Of a stretch of DNA of 64,000 nt, positions 35,289 to 42,555 are shown piece by piece. The notes beneath the pieces are model-generated. The model saw only the letters and a list, made by a program, of their open reading frames with translations. It was not told the DNA's origin and made no database searches. Positions within the stretch are counted from its first letter, which is position 1. Each line of letters opens with the position of its first letter. The stretch spans positions 62,001 to 126,000 of the forward strand of contig JAHHRN010000001.1 in the NCBI GenBank assembly GCA_020025775.1, in the 5' to 3' direction. Made by a program: the position numbers and the translations under genes. Source of the DNA: Acutalibacter sp. GTDB lineage: Bacteria; Bacillota; Clostridia; Oscillospirales; Acutalibacteraceae.

Positions 35289-35318
35289 ATTATATACTAT
35301 CCTTTGTGCCACTTGAAA
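35289..35318 (-). promoter_or_regulatory. Promoter of the candidate small RNA
   Basis: Perfect TATAAT on the minus strand at 35289-35294; the -35 (TTTCAA or TTCAAG) is weak. Confidence 0.45.
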
Positions 35319-35398
35319 GGCCTTTTCAAAAAAAGCCCTCAGAACGTCAAAATCCGCCTTTTTTCTTGTTTTATTTTCATTCGAATACCTTTTCTGGA

Positions 35399-35427
35399 TT
35401 GTAATGTTTTACGATATGTATTATAAT
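35399..35427 (+). promoter_or_regulatory. Promoter of the LytTR two-component operon
   Basis: TTGTAA, 17 bp spacer, TATAAT. Confidence 0.7.
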
Positions 35428-35463
35428 AAGCCCATATCAATAGGAAATAGGATTGTATGTTTT

Positions 35464-36162
35464 ATGCTTAATATTCTGATTTGCGATGATAAGGCCGAAT
35501 GGCGAAATGAAATACAAAAGCAAATAGAAAAATCCCTCTCCGCACCGTATAACTTAACGGTTTTTTCAGAGGCTCGAGCGCTTTTGCACTTTTTCAAGGA
35601 GAATTCTGCGGATATTATCGTTACGGATATTCAAATGCCCGAAACCGGCGGCATTGAGCTGGCAAAAGAAATTCATGCACAAAATCCGCATACGCAGATT
35701 ATTTTTACCAGTGCTTTCACGGATTATATTCAGGATGTTTTCTCTGTAAATCCGGTATATTATCTTTTAAAGCCCTATGATGCCGAAAAATTCAAGGAAG
35801 CCTTTCGGTTGGCGGTACAGAATTTGGAACAGCAGCAGAAATTCCTAGAAATTCTTTCGCAAAACAAAGCGGTGCGTATTTGTGTAAACGAAGTACGGTA
35901 TGTAGAAAGCGATAAACGAACCGTTATTTTTTACGAAACTGATGCAGAGCAATCCTGCTATGCTAAGCTCGATGATATAGAAAACGAATTGCCCGGCTAT
36001 TTTATCCGTTGCCACAAAAGCTACCTTGTCAACATGAACCAAATCAAACGGATTTCCAATAATCAAATCGAATTGTTCTCCGGAGAAATCCTTCCTGTCG
36101 CAAAATCTCGTTTTCCGGCGATTAAGCAAGAAATTTTAAAATTTTGGGAGGCGCAGTTATAA
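35464..36162 (+). CDS. LytTR family response regulator (AgrA/VirR type)
   Basis: The 232-residue protein has a receiver domain (ILICDDKAEW, acceptor Asp55 in IIVTDIQMPE, Lys in LLKPYD) and a LytTR DNA-binding domain from about residue 135 (RICVNEVRYVESDKRTVIFY, FIRCHKSYLVNMNQIKRI, ILPVAKSRF). It binds DNA as a beta-rich LytTR domain, not a helix-turn-helix. ATG 35464 was chosen because the receiver domain begins there. It overlaps the kinase gene by one base. Confidence 0.9.
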   Translation: MLNILICDDKAEWRNEIQKQIEKSLSAPYNLTVFSEARALLHFFKENSADIIVTDIQMPETGGIELAKEIHAQNPHTQIIFTSAFTDYIQDVFSVNPVYYLLKPYDAEKFKEAFRLAVQNLEQQQKFLEILSQNKAVRICVNEVRYVESDKRTVIFYETDAEQSCYAKLDDIENELPGYFIRCHKSYLVNMNQIKRISNNQIELFSGEILPVAKSRFPAIKQEILKFWEAQL

Positions 36163-37526
36163 TGGCTACACATATTATGGACAGCGCGGCCTGTGCCCTC
36201 AGCAGTTTTTTTCTGGTCTTTGCCGTTTATAAGGTTTTAGAGCCCAAAAAGATAACGAAATATTTTACTGCTTTCATTCCCCTGCTCGTGGGCAGCTCTT
36301 ATTATTTTTTCATTTACTCCTCTTTTATGACGACTAGAATTGCCAATCCCTCCGTACGGCAGCATTTTGTATTTTTGACCATGTTTTTGAGCTATCTAAT
36401 TTATGTTGCCTTTCTTTTTACTGCGGAAATCAAGGAAAAAATGCAGGCGTTCGCCGGTCTTTGGGCAGCCGCCGCACTTTCGGAATTTACCGTAGTTATT
36501 CCCATGGCAATGCTCAATCTTGCAGGCTTTGCGAGCAAACAGCTTCCTTTTACGGAAAAGCTGATTCAGGTTTCCGTGGTGTTGGCGCTGTATGCCCTGA
36601 ACTGCCACGTATTTTCCACACGCTTCGGTCGTCACAAAACCAAATTCCCCTGGCAGGTATATCTTTGCTCTATGCTAATTTTTTTAAGCCTGATGTTTTT
36701 GATCCTTTTGGTTTTAGACAGCCCCGTTTTTAATCAATCCTATTCCAAGGTCGTTATTTGCCTTTCGTTTTTCTGTGCCGCGGTTTTAATCGTCGCCTTG
36801 TCTTATATTCTAAAGTACATGAGTGGGCAGGAAAAACTAAAAGAGAAAATCGCCGCCGCACAGGAAATGCAGGAGCTAGATGTCAAGCATATTCAGACGC
36901 TCTACGAAAAAGCAGAAGAAACCCGTCGCATTCAGCACGATTGGAAGGATAATCTTTCCATTTTACAGCTTCTTTTACAAAATGGAAGCCCCGAAAGTCT
37001 CGAAAAAGCCAAATCCTTTATCGACGAGCTGACCCAGAACATTACAAGTTCGAAAATTTCGTTTTATACCAACAATGTGCTCGTAAACACAGTGCTTTCT
37101 TCTAAAATAGACGAAGCGAAACGAAATGGCATCACAGTGGATGCCAAGGTAACGATTGCCGCGGACATAAGCAAAATCAGCGAGCTCGACATCAATATTT
37201 TAATTATCAACCTATTCAACAATGCGATTGAAGCCTGCCGAACTGCCGCAGATGCAGACCAAAAAGCCATTTCCTTTCGTCTTGCCACAAAGGGAAACTA
37301 TTTGCTCTTTAAAATCAGCAATCCCTACCAAAAGCTTCACACAGATAAAAACGGCAAGTTGAAAACGACCAAACAAGACAAGGAAAAACACGGCATCGGT
37401 CTTGCCATTATCGAAAGTCTTGCCAAAAAATATAACGGTGAAGAACACATTTCCACCGAAAATCAAATCTTTACCCACACCGTATCCTTAGATCTGGAAG
37501 CAGAACCGCAAAAGGCAGAGGGGTAA
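36162..37526 (+). CDS. GHKL-domain sensor histidine kinase (AgrC-like)
   Basis: The 454-residue protein has six membrane segments in residues 1-225, a coiled helical dimerisation part (LDVKHIQTLYEKAEETRRIQHDWKDN, His as phospho-acceptor) and a GHKL ATPase domain (LIINLFNNAIEACR, KHGIGLAIIESLAKKY). The start (TAATG with the regulator's stop) follows GGGAGG. AgrC-type kinases sense peptides or the membrane state. No agrD or agrB gene lies nearby, so the signal must come from elsewhere. Confidence 0.88.
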   Translation: MATHIMDSAACALSSFFLVFAVYKVLEPKKITKYFTAFIPLLVGSSYYFFIYSSFMTTRIANPSVRQHFVFLTMFLSYLIYVAFLFTAEIKEKMQAFAGLWAAAALSEFTVVIPMAMLNLAGFASKQLPFTEKLIQVSVVLALYALNCHVFSTRFGRHKTKFPWQVYLCSMLIFLSLMFLILLVLDSPVFNQSYSKVVICLSFFCAAVLIVALSYILKYMSGQEKLKEKIAAAQEMQELDVKHIQTLYEKAEETRRIQHDWKDNLSILQLLLQNGSPESLEKAKSFIDELTQNITSSKISFYTNNVLVNTVLSSKIDEAKRNGITVDAKVTIAADISKISELDINILIINLFNNAIEACRTAADADQKAISFRLATKGNYLLFKISNPYQKLHTDKNGKLKTTKQDKEKHGIGLAIIESLAKKYNGEEHISTENQIFTHTVSLDLEAEPQKAEG

Positions 37527-37620
37527 AGTTGAAAGTGAAGTCAAATCAAAATACAAACATGCATTAAACGATTGCAAGGATCACGAAAAATATTTAGAAT
37601 CCTATACCACGCCCGAAAGA
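37527..37620 (+). pseudogene. Possible gene remnant cut by the IS derivative
   Basis: A start-less open frame directly after the kinase reads KVESEVKSKYKHALND then CKDHEKYLES and runs into the repeat that begins at 37603. It could be the remains of a coding region truncated by that insertion. Too short to identify. Confidence 0.3.
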
Positions 37621-37777
37621 ACATAGTATGAATATTAACCCTATAAGGGTAAATTATACTAGCAATGCCTAAAGGCACATTTAAGCAACACCAACTGCAA
37701 ATTGGTGTTGCTTTCTTATTATATCAAAAAGGAGTTCTTTTTTATCAAGAATGGACGTTTTCGCTTTATTACATAAT
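37603..37777. mobile_element. Internally deleted, non-autonomous derivative of the IS200-type element
   Basis: The 175 bp keep both ends of the element at 41587-42290: TATACCACGCCCGAAAG at the left, the TAACCCTATAAGGGTA and GCAACACCAA/TTGGTGTTGC hairpins, then AGGAGTTCTTTTTTATCAAG and TTTATTACATAAT at the right. The transposase gene is missing between two GGTGTTGCTT repeats, and the right-end hairpin is missing between two TTTATTAC repeats. It has many point differences from the full copy, so the deletion is not recent. Confidence 0.75.
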
Positions 37778-37904
37778 AAAAATGCTTTAGGCGAAGCTTC
37801 TTCTTCTAAAGCGGATTTTACCCAGCGTGTCATTTTAAACGCACATTTTGGTCCTTTCGTATATCACGTAAATGTTAACATCTGCTAAACTTTTGCCATT
37901 TTTC

Positions 37905-37933
37905 TTGTTTATAGCCGTTGAATATGTTAGAAT
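37905..37933 (+). promoter_or_regulatory. Promoter of the second degV gene
   Basis: TTGTTT, 17 bp spacer, TAGAAT. The stretch 37778-37904 shows no gene; an ATGTTAACAT palindrome lies at 37872-37881. Confidence 0.5.
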
Positions 37934-38002
37934 ATAAAAAAATTTTACTGGTAATCGCTTATTTAAAATGGTAAGCACTTATATGAATGGAGCAAAAGCT
38001 AA

Positions 38003-38893
38003 ATGGGGAAAACGAAACGGGTTAGGGTTATAACAGACTCTAACAGCGGTATTACAAAAGAACAAGGAGAAAAGCTCGGTATTGGAATTATTCCAATGCC
38101 TTTTTCCATTGATGGCAAAGAATACTATGAAGGCACCACCATTTCAAGAGAGCAATTTTTTGAATTTATGGAAGCAGGCAAAAACATCACATCTTCGCAG
38201 CCGTCCATTGCCGCTCTCATGGATGCTTTTGAAGAAGGCTTGGAAGAATATGATGAGATTGTCTATATTCCGATGTCCAGTGGACTCAGCGGTTCTTTAA
38301 CGACAGCAAAGATTTTTGCAGAAGAATATGACGGGAAAATAGAAGTTGTCGACAACCATCGCATTTCCTGTACGCAAAAGCAGTCTGTTTTAGAGGCTGT
38401 GGATTTGGCAAAGCAAGGAAAAAGCGCAAAAGAAATTCGAGAAATATTAGAACGGCACAGCTTAGATGCCAGCATCTATATTACAGTGGACACGCTCGAA
38501 TATTTAAAAAAAGGCGGCAGAGTTACAAAAGCAGCTGCTGCAATCGCCACCGTACTCAACTTAAAACCGATTTTGCAAATTCAAGGTGACAAGTTAGATG
38601 CCTACGCAAAAGTACGTGGCTTAAATGCCGCAAAAGAAGCCATGCTTCGTGCCGTTGAGCAAGATATTGCCGGCCGTTTCAGCGGGCAAGAAGTCCAAAT
38701 TCAAGGTGCCTATTGCGGTACGCCGGCGGAGGCAGAAGCTTGGAAGCAAACTATTGAGGAGCGATTCCCAAACCATACCGTAACCTTAGATCCTTTATCT
38801 TTAAGTATCAGTTGCCATATAGGGCCAAAAGCACTTGCCATTGTTTGTATGCCTCAAATCCCCGAAGCTCCGCATGTTTCCTATACATTTTGA
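38003..38893 (+). CDS. DegV family fatty-acid-binding protein (paralogue 2)
   Basis: The 296-residue protein has the same motifs as the DegV at 13314-14204: VITDSNSGITKEQGEKLG, TSSQPSIAAL, PMSSGLSGS, VVDNHRISCTQKQ and CHIGPKALAIVC. By eye about 70% of residues agree, with no gaps. FakB-type binding of a fatty acid is the known family role. TGGAG lies ten bases ahead of the start. The copy sits between the IS-derived repeat and the phosphoesterase fusion gene. Confidence 0.88.
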   Translation: MGKTKRVRVITDSNSGITKEQGEKLGIGIIPMPFSIDGKEYYEGTTISREQFFEFMEAGKNITSSQPSIAALMDAFEEGLEEYDEIVYIPMSSGLSGSLTTAKIFAEEYDGKIEVVDNHRISCTQKQSVLEAVDLAKQGKSAKEIREILERHSLDASIYITVDTLEYLKKGGRVTKAAAAIATVLNLKPILQIQGDKLDAYAKVRGLNAAKEAMLRAVEQDIAGRFSGQEVQIQGAYCGTPAEAEAWKQTIEERFPNHTVTLDPLSLSISCHIGPKALAIVCMPQIPEAPHVSYTF

Positions 38894-39206
38894 GTAAGTC
38901 CATGAAAGCAGACAGCTTCCGTCTGTCAAACAGTCCGTTACAGAAAGTAGATTGGCTATAGCATCCGTGCATTTTATTTAAAATAGTTACAATCCTTCAA
39001 GGCAAAACAGCCTTTGCGATAAAGGTTCGCTACCGAGAAAAAATCAAATCTATCCTCTGCTTTAGAACAGAGCGGTTGGAAATGGGAAGGCGACCGTAGG
39101 CTGTTTAGAAAACGGTGTCCAACTTTACCTAAAAAATACAGAGACAGTGCATGTAAATAGCTTTTGCAAATAAGGACGCTTTTTTAACAAAAAGGGAAAA
39201 AAGATT
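38894..39206. other. Intergenic stretch without a recognisable gene
   Basis: About 310 bases between degV-2 and the phosphoesterase gene. Short frames with stops in all phases suggest decayed coding DNA. A weak GACAG/CTGTC hairpin lies near 38912-38929. GGG AAA AAA before 39207 is the ribosome site of the next gene. Confidence 0.45.
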
Positions 39207-41306
39207 ATGGTTATTATTTTATTGTCCGTTTTGGCTTGTATCTTGATTCTTGGCATCGGTATTGGTATTGCGATGCGTGTACATACAATTCCATGTACCG
39301 GTAAAGTTGTGCTAAAAGGCACGAATGAGGGAATTCAACATGTCAGCGTTACAGACGGCAGACATGTTGTAAAGACGGATAGTGACGGTAATTTTAAGCT
39401 GAGCGGTTGGTGCAAATCCAAGTTTGTTGCGGTAACCATTCCGTCAGGATATTGGACAGAAGATTACTATATCCCTATTGAGAAAGAAAAATCGACGTAT
39501 GTCTTCGAGCTAGATAAAGCAAAAAAGGATAGGACAAATCATAACTTTTTACAGGTTTCGGATACCGAAATCGGCGAAAAAGGCGCAGAACCACAATGGA
39601 TAAACGCTCTAAAAGAGACAGCAAAAGAGCAAGACTCCGCCTTCATTATTCAAACCGGCGACATCTGCTATATTGACGGATTAAAACAGCATATCCGGGA
39701 TATGAATACCGAGAATATGGGCGTCCCGGTTCGCTATGTCATCGGTAATCACGATTATGTGGATTACGGCAAATACGGGGAACAGCTGTTTGAAGAAATC
39801 TACGGGCCAGTTTGGTACTCTTTTGAGGTGGGCAATATACACTATGTTGTGACACCTATCGTACACGCAGACCGCACGCCTCGGTATACTTTAGAAGATT
39901 CCTATAAATGGTTGAAAAATGACCTCAAGAATACAGATAAAAATAAGAAAATCGTTTTATTTAATCATGATTGTCCGAGGGACGAAGAGAATTTCACCGT
40001 TCAGTCCGGCTTTACGAAAATCGACCTCGCAAGCGAAGGACTCTTAGCCTGGGTATTTGGGCATCTTCATTATAGCTATGTTTATGAGTCCAACGGCGTG
40101 CTGGCGATTACGACCCAGCCCCCTAGAGGCGGTGTAGATAGCTCTATCGGTGCCATTCGAACCATTAACATTGAAAACGATAAAATAAAGAATACCGTAC
40201 TTACCTATATGGGCTTTGACAAGGGCGAGAGCGAAAGCGGATACGAATGGCAGACCCAGCTCGGCGGCAGAAATCTTTATGCAGAGCCGGTACTGGTTGG
40301 CGACAAGCTCTATGTTGCCACCATAGACGATGATTATCCCAAAACGCAGGAGATAGCGTGCCTTAGCGTCCATACCGGTGAAAAATTATGGAGCTTTAAG
40401 CCTGTTAACTCCATTAAAAATAATATCGTTATAAAAGAGAATATCTTAGTTGCTGAAGACTGCGAAGGCAATGTGTATGCACTAAATGCCATAACAGGTG
40501 AAAAAAATTGGCAGAAGGATTTAGGTTTAACTTGGTACAAAATCACTTCTTTAGGACTTACCGTCAGTGCAAATAACCGTATCTATTGCGGCAATGAGCG
40601 ACACATTCACTGCTTAGACCTTAAAACAGGAGAAACGATATGGCATAAGAATCCCAAGGAAGGTGACAATTCGCCGAATAGAATGGTGATTTCCGGCGAC
40701 AAATTGCTGGTAGGCGCAAACTGGCGGTATTTGGCTGGTTTTGATGCAAACACAGGCAAGCAAAAATGGACTTTGAAACCGGAGGGCTTCAGCTGGACAA
40801 CGAGTACGCCCTTGATTTTAGACGATACCAAAGCTTTGATGTTCACAAATAGCAGTGCCTTTGTTTTTGACTATCAAAAAGGTGAATTGCTGAAGCGTAA
40901 GGAATTCCCTGCGCGTGACTTCTTGACCGTATCTACACCCCTTCTCATAGACGGTGTGCTCTATGTTCCGACCACGCATAGCGGAATTGTTGCGATAGAT
41001 TACAATACATTAGAAGAAAAGTGGAACTTCAAGACAGGCAATGCGTTAGTGAATTCTGCACCGTATTCTATCGGTGAGAAATCTACCGTTGAGGGTAGCC
41101 TTATTATGGAAAACGGCATCTTGCTCTTTGGCGCGGATGACGGATACCTGTACGCTGTCGATAAGGACGGCAACCTCATGGACAAATTTAATATCGGCTC
41201 ACCGATTTTTACGAAAGTCATCTATTGGGACGGGAATGTAATTACAGCAGACTTTAGCGGTCATGTAACCAGTGTCAAATTTGACGGACAGCATTTCGGG
41301 AAATAA
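39207..41306 (+). CDS. Membrane-anchored calcineurin-like phosphoesterase fused to a PQQ-type beta-propeller
   Basis: The 699-residue protein has an N-terminal membrane anchor (residues 2-22), a carboxypeptidase-regulatory-like beta domain (TGKVVLKGTNEGIQHVSVTD, about 30-100), a metallophosphoesterase domain (about 110-330) and PQQ-like propeller repeats to the end (GEKLWSFKP, GEKNWQKD, GKQKWTLKP, EEKWNFKTG). Metal motifs are GD (Asp152), GNHD (180-183), NHD and GHLH (284-287). The first motif is Asp119-Thr-Glu121, where most relatives have Asp-x-His. The catalytic part would lie outside the cell. The substrate is unknown; cell-surface phosphate esters are likely. Confidence 0.82.
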   Translation: MVIILLSVLACILILGIGIGIAMRVHTIPCTGKVVLKGTNEGIQHVSVTDGRHVVKTDSDGNFKLSGWCKSKFVAVTIPSGYWTEDYYIPIEKEKSTYVFELDKAKKDRTNHNFLQVSDTEIGEKGAEPQWINALKETAKEQDSAFIIQTGDICYIDGLKQHIRDMNTENMGVPVRYVIGNHDYVDYGKYGEQLFEEIYGPVWYSFEVGNIHYVVTPIVHADRTPRYTLEDSYKWLKNDLKNTDKNKKIVLFNHDCPRDEENFTVQSGFTKIDLASEGLLAWVFGHLHYSYVYESNGVLAITTQPPRGGVDSSIGAIRTINIENDKIKNTVLTYMGFDKGESESGYEWQTQLGGRNLYAEPVLVGDKLYVATIDDDYPKTQEIACLSVHTGEKLWSFKPVNSIKNNIVIKENILVAEDCEGNVYALNAITGEKNWQKDLGLTWYKITSLGLTVSANNRIYCGNERHIHCLDLKTGETIWHKNPKEGDNSPNRMVISGDKLLVGANWRYLAGFDANTGKQKWTLKPEGFSWTTSTPLILDDTKALMFTNSSAFVFDYQKGELLKRKEFPARDFLTVSTPLLIDGVLYVPTTHSGIVAIDYNTLEEKWNFKTGNALVNSAPYSIGEKSTVEGSLIMENGILLFGADDGYLYAVDKDGNLMDKFNIGSPIFTKVIYWDGNVITADFSGHVTSVKFDGQHFGK

Positions 41307-41337
41307 CGGATTGTCTAGAAACAGCCATTTTTCTCCT

Positions 41338-41579
41338 GTAATAGTGCAGATGTATTTGTCATCTGCATATAGAAACAAAGAAAAAGCTATTCAAAGCTAA
41401 AGATTTAGGATACAATATAAGTGACGAAGCAATCAAAAATTTAACGGACAGCGTCGAGGAGGATATAGCTAATAGCACATCTTCCTCAGAAAATACCAAA
41501 AATGACGGCTGCTATGTTGTAACTTATGTTTATGGCTCTTATGACTGCTTTCGGGTTCAAGCCTGCCATAGTTTATGAG
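41338..41579 (+). pseudogene. Start-less open frame ending in the direct repeat
   Basis: About 80 open codons without an ATG run to a TGA at 41577-41579: ..KLFKAKDLGYNISDEAIKNL.., then DGCYVVTYVYGSY and RVQACHSL. The last residues fall within the repeat 41551-41583, whose second copy (43744-43776) also reads RVQVCHSL-stop. It may be the truncated end of a small gene. Confidence 0.35.
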
Positions 41580-41583
41580 AAAA
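41551..41583. repeat. Direct repeat A, left copy
   Basis: Thirty-three bases (TCGGGTTCAAGCCTGCCATA..) found again at 43744-43776 with two differences. It is the left half of a repeat unit that the IS200-type element has split. Confidence 0.8.
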
Positions 41584-41586
41584 TCA

Positions 41587-42290
41587 TATACCACGCCCGA
41601 AAGGACGTGGTATGAATATTAACCCTATAAGGGTAAACAATACCAGCAGCGCCTAAAGGCGCATTTAAGCAACACCAACTGCAAATTGGTGTTGCTTATT
41701 TTTTTAGATGAGCAAATGGGTCTTCATATTCTTTGAAACTAAGTTGGTCTGCTATCATATCCTCATTTTCTTGCTCTTGGATATATTTTTGTATTGTTGC
41801 TTTGTTTGCTCCAACTGTACTGACATAATAACCTTTCGCCCAAAAGGTTCTCTTGCCATATTTGTATTTTAAATTTGCATGTCTTTCAAAAATCATCAAT
41901 GTACTTTTTCCTTTGAGGTATCCCATAAATTCAGAAACACACAAGCTTGGCGGTATAGAGAGTAACATATGTATGTGATCTGGCATCGCATGTGCTTCTA
42001 TAATTTCCACATGTTTGTAATCACAAAGTCGCCTTAAAATCTCTCCTATATCTTTTCTTAGTTGCCCATACACTGCTTTCCTTCTGAATTTTGGCACTAT
42101 TACTACATGATATTGACATTTCCATTTTGTATGTGATAAACTACTTTCATCCACTATTGGACCTCCTTTGATTGTAAGTTTGCAGTTGGTGTTGCTTGCT
42201 TATTATATCAAAGGAGTTCTTTTTTTATCAAGAATGGACGCTTTCGCTTTATTACTCACCACAAGTAAAACTTGTGGTTTATTACATAAT
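41587..42290 (-). mobile_element. IS200/IS605-family element, 704 bp, intact
   Basis: The ends are fixed by comparison with the uninterrupted unit at 43744-43830 and with the deleted copy at 37603-37777. It starts at TATACCACGCCCGAAAG and ends at TTTATTACATAAT. It carries only tnpA (41696-42154, minus). The end beyond the tnpA stop holds four successive hairpins (ATACCACG.., TAACCCT/AGGGTTA-type, GCGCCT/AGGCGC, GCAACACCAA/TTGGTGTTGC); the other end holds ACCACAAG/CTTGTGGT at 42259-42279. Subterminal hairpins and no terminal inverted repeats are typical of the family. Confidence 0.85.
41696..42154 (-). CDS. tnpA: IS200-type Y1 HUH transposase
   Basis: The 152-residue protein is a complete TnpA: CQYHVVIVPKFRRKAVYG at the start, the HUH pair His60 and His62 (MPDHIHMLLSIPP) and the catalytic Tyr124 (ATIQKYIQEQE). 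It cuts and joins single-stranded DNA at the element's hairpin ends. All key residues are present, so it may be active. A GGAGG ribosome site lies before the start. No tnpB accompanies it. Confidence 0.93.
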   Translation of the reverse strand: MDESSLSHTKWKCQYHVVIVPKFRRKAVYGQLRKDIGEILRRLCDYKHVEIIEAHAMPDHIHMLLSIPPSLCVSEFMGYLKGKSTLMIFERHANLKYKYGKRTFWAKGYYVSTVGANKATIQKYIQEQENEDMIADQLSFKEYEDPFAHLKK

Positions 42291-42416
42291 GAAAAAAGAG
42301 CCGCTATTTGCGACTCTTTTTTGCAGGGGCAGAAGGACTTGACCGTATGCGGAAAACCGCATACTACTGGCTCGGCGACCGAAAATCACAGATTTTCAGT
42401 ACCCGCCTCAAATTGA
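42291..42416. repeat. tRNA-tail repeat unit, left copy (right half)
   Basis: It starts with a terminator-like hairpin (AAAAGAG/CTCTTTT around CGC/GCG, 42293-42320), then GCAGGGGCAGAAGGACTTGA (42323 on), which equals the 3' end of tRNA-Trp at 44040-44115, then two palindromes (TATGCGG/CCGCATA at 42346-42363, GAAAATC/GATTTTC near 42383-42399). The second copy is at 43777-43973. Confidence 0.75.
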
Positions 42417-42555
42417 TAAAGAGAAAAATCAGTTAAGAACCATACTTTTTAATAAATTACTTTTAGTTGTGTATTATTATCTTTTATGATATACTTTATA
42501 AAATTCAAATACTAATTACTCTACTGTAAAATAAGTAATGAAAGGCGCTCATATT

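Noticed and set aside
41587..42290. IS605-type element with tnpB and guide RNA
   Set aside because: Only tnpA is present; there is no tnpB frame and no sign of a guide RNA beyond the end hairpins.
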